Source: Gracilinema caldarium DSM 7334 (GTDB lineage: Bacteria; Spirochaetota; Spirochaetia; Treponematales; Breznakiellaceae). From it: 64,000 bases of DNA. Below, in pieces: positions 1 to 6,163 of this stretch (within the stretch, counting starts at the first letter, position 1; each line of letters begins with the position of its first letter). Both the position numbers and the translations under genes were made by a program. The notes under the pieces were generated by a model. That model was not told where the DNA came from, did not search any database, and worked only from the letters and a program-made list of their open reading frames with translations. The stretch covers positions 1,240,001-1,304,000 of the forward strand of contig NC_015732.1 of assembly GCF_000219725.1 (NCBI RefSeq), read 5' to 3'.

Positions 1-352
1 GGACCAGACTAAAAGGAGTATAAGTGCCTGCAATTAACAGATAGATGGAACTATGATCTAATACTCGAAATACCCGTTTTGCCCCCTCATGCTGAATTGC
101 ATGATAGAGGGTGGACGCGATAAACATGATGATAAGGGATGCAGTATAGATGCAGAAAGTTGTAATTGCCAGCGCCCCCCCACCGCTGCCACCAAGATAC
201 CCATTGGCTCTTAGCACCAGTAAAATAAGCCCTGCAATAGAAAGAAGCGCCCCGATACCATGTAAAATGGAGTTGGCAATTTCTTCTCCTGGAGTCTGAA
301 AGGGAAGGGGTTCAGGAAGTTTCCTGTTTTGTATTAGTGGTTTCTTACTCAT
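1..352 (-). CDS. Hemolysin III / PAQR-type membrane protein, 5' part only
   Basis: This gene runs off the left edge; about 117 N-terminal codons are visible on the minus strand. The translated piece begins MSKKPLIQNRK and has the pattern of the hemolysin III (YqfA/TrhA) family: an EEIANSILHGIGA segment, two hydrophobic helices, the STLYHAIQH motif with a conserved Ser and His, then DHSSIYLLIAGTYTPF. Family members are seven-helix inner-membrane proteins with metal-binding His, Asp and Ser residues, related to adiponectin receptors; the name hemolysin is historical. The start ATG is at 350-352, 40 bases past the end of rlmJ on the same strand, so the two may be co-transcribed. No strong Shine-Dalgarno is visible. 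The family call is firm; the function is not. Confidence 0.85.
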   Translation of the reverse strand, partial: MSKKPLIQNRKLPEPLPFQTPGEEIANSILHGIGALLSIAGLILLVLRANGYLGGSGGGALAITTFCIYTASLIIMFIASTLYHAIQHEGAKRVFRVLDHSSIYLLIAGTYTPFSLV

Positions 353-392
353 GGCAAATTAGACATATAAATATAAAAAAGGTTTCAAGAAT

Positions 393-1268
393 TTAGGTGA
401 AAAATTGGAATCGGCAGGCTGGGATGCTTGGGCTGGTTTCATCCTCAGTACCATCTGCTCTAAGTTCTGACCCAGTTTCCCGCAGGATTTTTGTCAGTAC
501 CGGGATCGCTTCAGGTAGCAGTTGTTGTAAGGCCCATGGAGGATTAAGTAATACCAGACCACTGCCATACATACCCCGTTCCCGTTTGTGTTCGGTTTGT
601 ATTTCCACGTGCAACCTGTTACCTGGGTACAATGAAAGGAGTTCTTTTGGTAAGGCTTGGGCTGTTTCTTTTGCAAGCAGGGGATACCAGATTATATAGG
701 TCCCTGTGGCAAAACGCCGCAGCCCTTCCTTAAGCGCGGCTACTACCTTACCATAATCACTGGGCATTTCATAGGAAGGGTCGATAAAGATGCAAGCCCG
801 GCGGGAAGGGGGAGGCAAAAAGGCTTTAATTCCCTCAAATCCATCAGATCGTAGGATAGATACCTGTTTAGACCCTTCAAAGTATTGTTGTAGGGCTTCA
901 TAATCTGTAGGATGCAGTTCATAGAAAACTCGGCGGTCCTGAGTTCTCAATATACGATCCGCAATCAGAGGAGAGCCTGGATAACGTCCGCAATCAGCGA
1001 TGCATTGTTCTAGGAAATCTTTAAATTGCTGGATACTGGCTGGTATCGGCCCTGGATAATCTAAAAGCCGTTGGAATCCTGTACGCCATTCTTCATTTTG
1101 GGTAGCATATCCGGAGTGCAGACTGTACGCACCTGAACCTGCATGGGTATCCATATAAAGAAGAGGCACATCCTTTTGTATCATATAGCTCAAACTGTGG
1201 AATAAGAAGAAGTGCTTTAAGATGTCTGCATGATTTCCTGCATGAAAGGCGTGCCGATAAGCTAACAT
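393..1268 (-). CDS. rlmJ: 23S rRNA (adenine-2030-N6)-methyltransferase RlmJ
   Basis: This 291-residue protein matches the RlmJ (YhiR) family over its full length. The family uses SAM to methylate A2030 of 23S rRNA. The N-terminus MLAYRHAFHAGNHADILKH is the family signature, followed by the SAM-site region MDTHAGSGAYSL (about residues 39-50). The catalytic motif of amino-methyltransferases appears as DPSYE (about residue 164), equivalent to the DPPY form. Length is normal for the family, about 280 residues. The start ATG has AGGA seven bases upstream. It lies downstream of the sigma-like protein on the same strand with a 66-base gap. In some bacteria the family has been linked to use of external DNA as a nutrient; nothing here supports that role. 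Confidence 0.93.
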   Translation of the reverse strand: MLAYRHAFHAGNHADILKHFFLFHSLSYMIQKDVPLLYMDTHAGSGAYSLHSGYATQNEEWRTGFQRLLDYPGPIPASIQQFKDFLEQCIADCGRYPGSPLIADRILRTQDRRVFYELHPTDYEALQQYFEGSKQVSILRSDGFEGIKAFLPPPSRRACIFIDPSYEMPSDYGKVVAALKEGLRRFATGTYIIWYPLLAKETAQALPKELLSLYPGNRLHVEIQTEHKRERGMYGSGLVLLNPPWALQQLLPEAIPVLTKILRETGSELRADGTEDETSPSIPACRFQFFT

Positions 1269-1334
1269 AATTGTATCCTACTATGCTTTCTAGGCTCAGC
1301 TCAAGGTACGATATGTTCTGTGCGGCCTGTTTTT

Positions 1335-2183
1335 TTAATTGTAAAGGTCCTGTATATTTTTATATTTCTGTTTCAGGACGAACAGTGTCGCATCTACGGT
1401 TCCCTTGGGAATCTGAAGAACCTCCGCAAGTTCCTGATTACTGGCAGATTTCTTGATTTTATGAAGTCGCTCGGTGAGTTTCTCTAAACGTCGTACATTT
1501 TTTGCAGCCCGTACTTCTAGTTGTATCCTTACAATGGGGTCCAGGTCTGTTATAGTAAGTTGTCCCTCGTACCGTAATTTTTTTATATAACACACCTGTA
1601 TCTCTGTTTGCAGAGAATTGATGCGTTCATCAATTTTTAAACGTTTTAGTTTTAGCATATGGAACCACTGTTCCAGTTTACAGGGATCAATCCCTAAGGC
1701 GTGAGCAATCCGTTGTGAAAAGTCTGGTGATATATATCGATAGGATTTGAGAGCAAGGAGTAGTATTTGCCGGGGATTTCGGATTTTCATGGAAATCTCA
1801 GGGGGCATATAGGGTTGTTCAGTATCAAGGACAAGTTCTGTTTCTCCATTATCGCTCCATTTCGACTGATGCCACAGCTGAATTTCATCATCCTGATTAA
1901 GCTGTTCTTCTTTTTTATAATCCCGCAGGGCATACTGAATACTGCGATGGATGTAAGCATCAAAACTATGACCAGTGTCATGATAATGTTCAATCGACCT
2001 CCGTAAACGGGGGAAATAAAAGGCTATAAAATCAATGCGATCCTCCGGATGCAGTGTTGTAAGACTGAATCGGTGGGGATTATTTAGTAGGTATTGTATA
2101 ACCCGTTGTTCAAAGTCCCTTTGGTTTGATACACCTGCTCTGAATTCTTGCAGCAGCTGTTCCATTGTATTATTTTCACCCAT
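1335..2183 (-). CDS. Sigma-70 region-2-like protein with C-terminal helix-turn-helix
   Basis: This 282-residue protein is not one I can name. Its first 85 residues read like a diverged sigma-70 region 2: LLQEFRAG, FEQRVIQYLL, DFIAFYFPRLRR, SFDAYIHRSIQYALRDYKK. This corresponds to the helices that bind the -10 element in extracytoplasmic-function sigma factors. The middle is charged and coiled, and residues about 250-282 (SNQELAEVLQIPKGTVDATL) resemble a helix-turn-helix. The ATG at 2183 is preferred over an upstream in-frame start at 2234 because GGAGG at 2190-2194 sits six bases upstream, and because the predicted sigma-54 promoter at 2238-2254 would start transcription near 2227, inside the longer ORF. 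It could be a divergent sigma factor or a DNA-binding relative that lost promoter function. Confidence 0.55.
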   Translation of the reverse strand: MGENNTMEQLLQEFRAGVSNQRDFEQRVIQYLLNNPHRFSLTTLHPEDRIDFIAFYFPRLRRSIEHYHDTGHSFDAYIHRSIQYALRDYKKEEQLNQDDEIQLWHQSKWSDNGETELVLDTEQPYMPPEISMKIRNPRQILLLALKSYRYISPDFSQRIAHALGIDPCKLEQWFHMLKLKRLKIDERINSLQTEIQVCYIKKLRYEGQLTITDLDPIVRIQLEVRAAKNVRRLEKLTERLHKIKKSASNQELAEVLQIPKGTVDATLFVLKQKYKNIQDLYN

Positions 2184-2237
2184 GGTTGGCCTCCGTATTA
2201 CATTTTTATAAGGTAGCTCATAGCCCTGCTCCAAAAA

Positions 2238-2254
2238 AGCAAATACTGTGCCAA
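2238..2254 (-). promoter_or_regulatory. Sigma-54 (RpoN) -24/-12 promoter
   Basis: On the minus strand this reads TTGGCAC-AGTAT-TTGCT. It matches the RpoN consensus TGGCAC-N5-TTGC(A/T) with GG and GC exactly ten bases apart. The predicted start of transcription is about 2227, giving a 44-base leader before the ATG at 2183. No upstream activator site was identified. The match is seen in the sequence; its activity is inferred. Confidence 0.65.
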
Positions 2255-2340
2255 CTTTTTGGTACTATGAAAAATACAACATTATTTGCTTAATTGATAA
2301 TGAAATAGATTGATGAATTGCTCGTCGTGAGCCTGTTCTG

Positions 2341-2425
2341 GTTACAATTTGTTACAAAAATACTACGCCCCTGCAGTATCTGCAGGGGATGCAGCGTTGT
2401 TATGTTACAATTTGTTACAAAAATA
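2341..2425 (-). repeat. 22-bp direct repeat pair flanking a 9-bp-stem hairpin
   Basis: The same 22 bases (GTTACAATTT followed by GTTACAAAAATA) occur at 2341-2362 and 2404-2425. Each copy holds two GTTACAA heptamers ten bases apart, one helical turn. Between the copies, CCCCTGCAG at 2368-2376 pairs with CTGCAGGGG at 2380-2388 around a 3-base loop. On the minus strand the hairpin is followed, after six bases, by five T's supplied by the first repeat, so it could terminate the operon ending at 2442. The doubled heptamers could also bind a regulator of the sigma-54 gene downstream. Confidence 0.6.
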
Positions 2426-2441
2426 GCGAACCCAAGGTCCC

Positions 2442-3404
2442 CTAGAGAACCTCTGCAAATGCCCTGATAAGCCTTTCTTTGAGGGGAGCTATGGTCCCTT
2501 GAGCGGTAAAACCTGAGGCTTGCTTATGCCCTCCACCACCAAACTGAACCGCTATGGCAGATACATCAACCTTGTCTATGGACCTGAGCCCTACCGTACA
2601 GGATGTTGGACTTTCTTGCCGGATAACCGCTACAGCTTCAACGCCGGCTACGGAAAGGAGTAATTGATACAACATGTCTGAATCCCTCCCCTGAAGTCCA
2701 AAGCGTTCCGTATCTTCTAAGTTCTCATAGGAAACCAGGAGTTTCCCATGGTAATAGGACTCTGTTCTGCTTAAAATAAGACCGAGGAGTATGCGAGATT
2801 CAAGACTTTTACCGCCATTAATCTTCTGAAACGTCCTTTTTGGACTGGCGCCAGCGCTGATAAGGCGGCTTGCAATATCAAAGGTGAATGCTCCACCATA
2901 ATCAACATGACGAAAAAAGCCTGTATCGGTACATAGACCAAAAAAGAGTAGTTCCGCTTCTTCCTTTGTTGGCGTAAGCCCCAGGGCTTCGATGAGTAAA
3001 AGGGTTAAAGCGGTAACTGATGGAGATGTGGGTTCTAAAAAGATCACATCCCCCGTAGGTTTTGCAGCTGCATGGTGGTCAATTATCGCCAGGGGGAGTC
3101 CCATGATGTAGGGTTCTAGGTCTCCGGTCCTTTCTAAACTGGAACAGTCCATAACAATGACACGACTTTCGGGTTCTCGAGGAGGGGTGGAGGTAAATCC
3201 TTCGGCATAGGATACGATTTCGGGCCGCTTAAAGGGTCCTGCTGAGCATGGAATTGCCTGTTTTCCCAATCGATTAAGTACTGAACAAAGCGCAAGCTGG
3301 CTCCCAACACAGTCACCATCTGGCTCTTTATGGCCAGCAATTAAAAACTTGGAACCCTCACGAATAAAGGTGAGCAAACTTTGGGGAACCTGAATGTTAG
3401 TCAT
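2442..3404 (-). CDS. DHH/DHHA1 phosphoesterase, NrnA-like
   Basis: This 320-residue protein belongs to the DHH family of bifunctional oligoribonuclease / pAp phosphatases (NrnA type), which degrade short RNA or DNA oligomers and 3'-phosphoadenosine 5'-phosphate, or hydrolyse linear cyclic-dinucleotide products. Visible motifs are the metal-binding GHKEPDGDCVGSQ near residue 24, VMDCSS, the hallmark IDHHAAAKP near residue 110, and the C-terminal DHHA1 loop FGGGGHKQASGF near residue 290. Length is typical. It is the last gene of the unit 5017-2442, six bases after the M24 peptidase. A second, distinct DHH protein lies at 45587-46576, so the substrates may be divided. Which nucleotide it cleaves cannot be read from the sequence. 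Confidence 0.88.
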   Translation of the reverse strand: MTNIQVPQSLLTFIREGSKFLIAGHKEPDGDCVGSQLALCSVLNRLGKQAIPCSAGPFKRPEIVSYAEGFTSTPPREPESRVIVMDCSSLERTGDLEPYIMGLPLAIIDHHAAAKPTGDVIFLEPTSPSVTALTLLLIEALGLTPTKEEAELLFFGLCTDTGFFRHVDYGGAFTFDIASRLISAGASPKRTFQKINGGKSLESRILLGLILSRTESYYHGKLLVSYENLEDTERFGLQGRDSDMLYQLLLSVAGVEAVAVIRQESPTSCTVGLRSIDKVDVSAIAVQFGGGGHKQASGFTAQGTIAPLKERLIRAFAEVL

Positions 3405-3410
3405 AGATCC

Positions 3411-4580
3411 TCACTGCGGTGTAAGTAAGGCAAACTGCCTCATTTTCCCAGAAACATAGGCTTGATGTTGCTGAATATATACATCAATTTCCGTCCTAAA
3501 TCCATATTCAGAAAAATAAAGCCCTGGTTCAATGGAAAAGCAGGCCCCATCCAGAAGCTTTCGTTCATCGGGAAATTCTACTGAATCGATATTTACCCCC
3601 GAACCATGACATTCTGTGTCTATTCCATGGCCGGTTCGATGTTTTATTGCCCCCTCATAACCTCTGTTCACAAGAAATTTTCTGACTTCCCGGTCTACCG
3701 CCGCCCCTGTCGGTCGAAGGCCCTGATTAAGCTGGGCTGTAATAAAACTGAGCGCTGCTTCGCGGCTATCGACCAAATCCTGAAAAATTTTTTGTATATG
3801 CTGGGGAATCTCTGTTCCGTAGTATCCTACCCAGGAAATATCTGCATATATGGAATGGTTTTCTATTTCCTTTGCCCAGAGGTCCAGTTGTATGACATCT
3901 CCAAACTGAATCAGGCGTCCATGACTCGTAACCTCATAGTGGGGATCTCCTGCATGGGAACCTGCGGCAACAATAGGCGGATGGTCGGTGACCAAGTTCC
4001 GCTCTTTCATCCCAACCAGAATAGCCTGTTGCAGGTCTCCTTCGTACAGGGGTTGTTTAGTTCTATAATGCTTTGAAACAAGAGCCCAGATGTCTTCTAC
4101 GATTTCATACAGTCCAATCGCAGCCCTTTTGTGGCTGGCTAGGTCTTCATCTGAAAGTATTCCTTTAATTCGCTGAATGAGGGATGCCGCACTAACAGTT
4201 TGAATACCTGCTTGTACCAAATTTTGCATAGTGCCTGCATCAAGATAAGAGATCACTGGCAGATTTACATCTGCATGTACTGCAAGCGTTTTACCAGCAA
4301 AACACTGCAAAGCCTTGGTAATCCCATCCCTTCCAGAATAGACAAGGCTACTACCAGAGAGCTGGTCCAAAATATGGGCTTCTATAGCATGAACTATCTT
4401 TATCGGTTCTCCTTCCCTTGGAACCATATAGAACCAGGGGCGTGAATTGGTTGAGTCCCTGCTTAATCCAAGAAGTTCATCCGAAAGTGGGTCTCGGTGG
4501 TGAAAATTATAAAAAAGCCATCCGTCTACAGCCTCTTCCCGGATGGCTTTCTGAAGGTTTTCAATGGTTAGCGCTGTCAT
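3411..4580 (-). CDS. M24 family metallopeptidase (Xaa-Pro aminopeptidase-like)
   Basis: This 389-residue protein has the pita-bread fold of M24 peptidases in its C-terminal half and a creatinase-type N-terminal domain. The five metal ligands can be assigned: two Asp in IQLDLWAKE and IYADISWVG, His in GHGIDTECHG, and Glu in FSIEPGLYF and FRTEIDVYI. Members remove an N-terminal residue ahead of proline or cleave Xaa-Pro dipeptides in the cytoplasm. It has no signal peptide. Its ATG overlaps the stop of the secreted-protein gene by one base (TAATG), which suggests coupled translation, and it is followed closely by the DHH gene. Aminopeptidase P versus prolidase cannot be decided from the visible residues. 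Confidence 0.88.
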   Translation of the reverse strand: MTALTIENLQKAIREEAVDGWLFYNFHHRDPLSDELLGLSRDSTNSRPWFYMVPREGEPIKIVHAIEAHILDQLSGSSLVYSGRDGITKALQCFAGKTLAVHADVNLPVISYLDAGTMQNLVQAGIQTVSAASLIQRIKGILSDEDLASHKRAAIGLYEIVEDIWALVSKHYRTKQPLYEGDLQQAILVGMKERNLVTDHPPIVAAGSHAGDPHYEVTSHGRLIQFGDVIQLDLWAKEIENHSIYADISWVGYYGTEIPQHIQKIFQDLVDSREAALSFITAQLNQGLRPTGAAVDREVRKFLVNRGYEGAIKHRTGHGIDTECHGSGVNIDSVEFPDERKLLDGACFSIEPGLYFSEYGFRTEIDVYIQQHQAYVSGKMRQFALLTPQ

Positions 4581-5017
4581 TAAAATTCGATTTTTATTTC
4601 CTCTACCTTAAATTTATCAGCTATGTTTGCATCGGGTGGTAAAATACCCCAGGACGGATGGGATTTATCCCGTTTCACATACAATCTGACATGGCTGAAT
4701 TTACCATCTTTGTAAAAAATTACAAGGTAAGGCCAGGTTGTACTGGCATCCATTTTAATGAGATCACCCTTCCCACCAGAAGCGGCAAACCATGCATCGG
4801 GCAGGTAGAGTCTGCCAAGCTCGTTATCAGCCTTCTGGTATAGGACCAAAAAACCCAACGTATGAGGATAAATTTTAACGATTGGGACATTGATATAAAA
4901 TAGATTAGCCCAGTTGTCCGGGTTTGTGTCCGCCGGAATCCGTGCATCCTGTGCGATTCCAGGCAGTATACTGATAAAGAGCATTACAACCATAAGCAGT
5001 ACATGTCGAGTTTTCAA
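4580..5017 (-). CDS. Small secreted protein of unknown function
   Basis: The gene encodes 145 residues. The first 22 form a classic Sec signal peptide: KTRH, a hydrophobic stretch through ISILPG, then likely cleavage after IAQ. The mature part is about 120 residues, with WANLFYINVPIVKIYPH, a WFAASGGKGD turn and a charged C-terminal end KVEEIKIEF; it is likely a small beta-rich periplasmic or surface protein. I recognise no family. A sigma-70 promoter with a palindrome at the predicted start of transcription lies upstream, making this the first gene of the unit 5017-2442 with the M24 peptidase and DHH protein. Coupling to cytoplasmic enzymes gives no clear functional clue. Confidence 0.7.
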   Translation of the reverse strand: MKTRHVLLMVVMLFISILPGIAQDARIPADTNPDNWANLFYINVPIVKIYPHTLGFLVLYQKADNELGRLYLPDAWFAASGGKGDLIKMDASTTWPYLVIFYKDGKFSHVRLYVKRDKSHPSWGILPPDANIADKFKVEEIKIEF

Positions 5018-5056
5018 CGGGAGCCTCCCTTCCTTGGAAATTTCCTTTGAGAAACA

Positions 5057-5073
5057 CAGAAGCGTCGCTTCTG
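5057..5073. promoter_or_regulatory. Perfect palindrome at the predicted transcription start
   Basis: CAGAAGCG-T-CGCTTCTG is a perfect inverted repeat with 8-bp arms. It begins about three bases downstream of the predicted +1 of the 5083-5111 promoter, a common repressor position. It could also form a 7-bp hairpin in the leader or a weak terminator for the ornithine carbamoyltransferase transcript; the following TGTTTCTC is a poor U-run. Confidence 0.45.
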
Positions 5074-5082
5074 CTGCTCTAC

Positions 5083-5111
5083 AGTATAATACGCACAGCG
5101 GCTCTTCGCAA
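5083..5111 (-). promoter_or_regulatory. Sigma-70 promoter of the 5017-2442 operon
   Basis: On the minus strand TTGCGA (5106-5111), a 17-base spacer and TATACT (5083-5088). It lies directly after the stop of the ornithine carbamoyltransferase gene, giving the secreted-protein operon its own start. Confidence 0.5.
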
Positions 5112-5117
5112 GGATTT

Positions 5118-6059
5118 TTATTGTATTGTAGCCAGCATAATAGCTTTTATTGTGTGTTTCCTATTTTCTGCCTGATCCCATGCCCGACTTTGAGGCCCGT
5201 CGATCACATCCTGGGTTACCTCTTCGCCTTTTACGGCAGGTAGACAATGTAAAAAGATTGTGTCTGATCGACCGGTTGTATCCATGAGTTCCTGGTTGAC
5301 CTGATAGGCTTTTAAAAGCCGGTACCTTTCTTCACGGGCTGCCTCTTCTCCCATGGACACCCATACATCGGTATAGATTGCATCCACGCCTTTTACAACC
5401 TGGATATCATCGGTAATCTCGATTGTACACCCGCTCTCTGCTCCATATTGATGACAGAGGCTCTGTAATGCTGCATCTGGTTGTAATACCTTCGGAGTAA
5501 CTACGGTAAAATGAATACCCAGCTTAGAACAAATAACCATGAGGGAACGAGCCACATTGTTTCTACCATCACCAACAAAACAAAGTTTTTTTCCTTTACT
5601 CGTTCCAAATACTTCTTCGAGGGTCATAATATCAGCAAGAACCTGAGTTGGATGAAATTGATCGGTGAGACCGTTATAAACGGGGACACCTGAATAAGCT
5701 GCAAGTTTTTCCACCGTTTCTTGTTTAAACCCACGGAACTCTATCGCATCGAACATCCTGCCCAATACCCGGGCTGTATCTTCAATCGATTCCTTTGCGC
5801 CCAATTGAATATCCTGGGTAGATAGAAATACGGGATGCCCACCCTCTTCGCCAAAAGCCGTCTCAAAGGCACATCTTGTACGGGTTGAACGTTTTTCAAA
5901 AATCATAGCAAGGGTTTTACCTGCAAAACGTTGATGAAGTTCTCCCCGTTTTTTTTGCTGTTTGACTTCTTGAGAAAGATCCAGTAAGTACCGGATTTCA
6001 TCGGACGTATAATCTTTCCAGGTAAGAAGTGACCGACCTTTGAACATTTCGGGATTCAT
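5118..6059 (-). CDS. Ornithine carbamoyltransferase
   Basis: This 313-residue protein transfers the carbamoyl group between carbamoyl phosphate and ornithine/citrulline. Signature motifs are all present: carbamoyl-phosphate site STRTR, FHPTQVLADIMT, ornithine-loop residues in the DVWVSMGEE region, and the catalytic HCLPA. Length is standard for the trimeric enzyme. The ATG at 6059 is chosen over an upstream start at 6110 because GGAGG lies four bases before it and the family N-terminus begins near FKGRSLLT. With no arc or arg neighbours, the sequence does not say whether it is biosynthetic (ArgF) or catabolic (ArcB). Overlapping ARG-box-like elements in its promoter hint at arginine control. 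Confidence 0.93.
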   Translation of the reverse strand: MNPEMFKGRSLLTWKDYTSDEIRYLLDLSQEVKQQKKRGELHQRFAGKTLAMIFEKRSTRTRCAFETAFGEEGGHPVFLSTQDIQLGAKESIEDTARVLGRMFDAIEFRGFKQETVEKLAAYSGVPVYNGLTDQFHPTQVLADIMTLEEVFGTSKGKKLCFVGDGRNNVARSLMVICSKLGIHFTVVTPKVLQPDAALQSLCHQYGAESGCTIEITDDIQVVKGVDAIYTDVWVSMGEEAAREERYRLLKAYQVNQELMDTTGRSDTIFLHCLPAVKGEEVTQDVIDGPQSRAWDQAENRKHTIKAIMLATIQ

Positions 6060-6080
6060 AGTGCCTCCAATATGTGGATA

Positions 6081-6111
6081 TATATACAATAAAAATGTAT
6101 TTTTATGCAAT
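6081..6111 (-). promoter_or_regulatory. Carbamoyltransferase promoter overlapping two ARG-box-like sites
   Basis: On the minus strand TTGCAT (6105-6110), 18 bases, TATATA (6081-6086). Two 18-bp windows, 6084-6101 and 6094-6111, each fit the ARG-box pattern wnTnAATwwwwATTnAnw with two mismatches at conserved positions. They overlap by eight bases rather than being spaced 2-3 bp apart as in well-studied operators, and the region is AT-rich, so the ArgR assignment is tentative. Confidence 0.35.
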
Positions 6112-6163
6112 AGGTGTAAAGCCTCTTTATTTACAGAATTAATTGTACGATGATAAAATCAAT

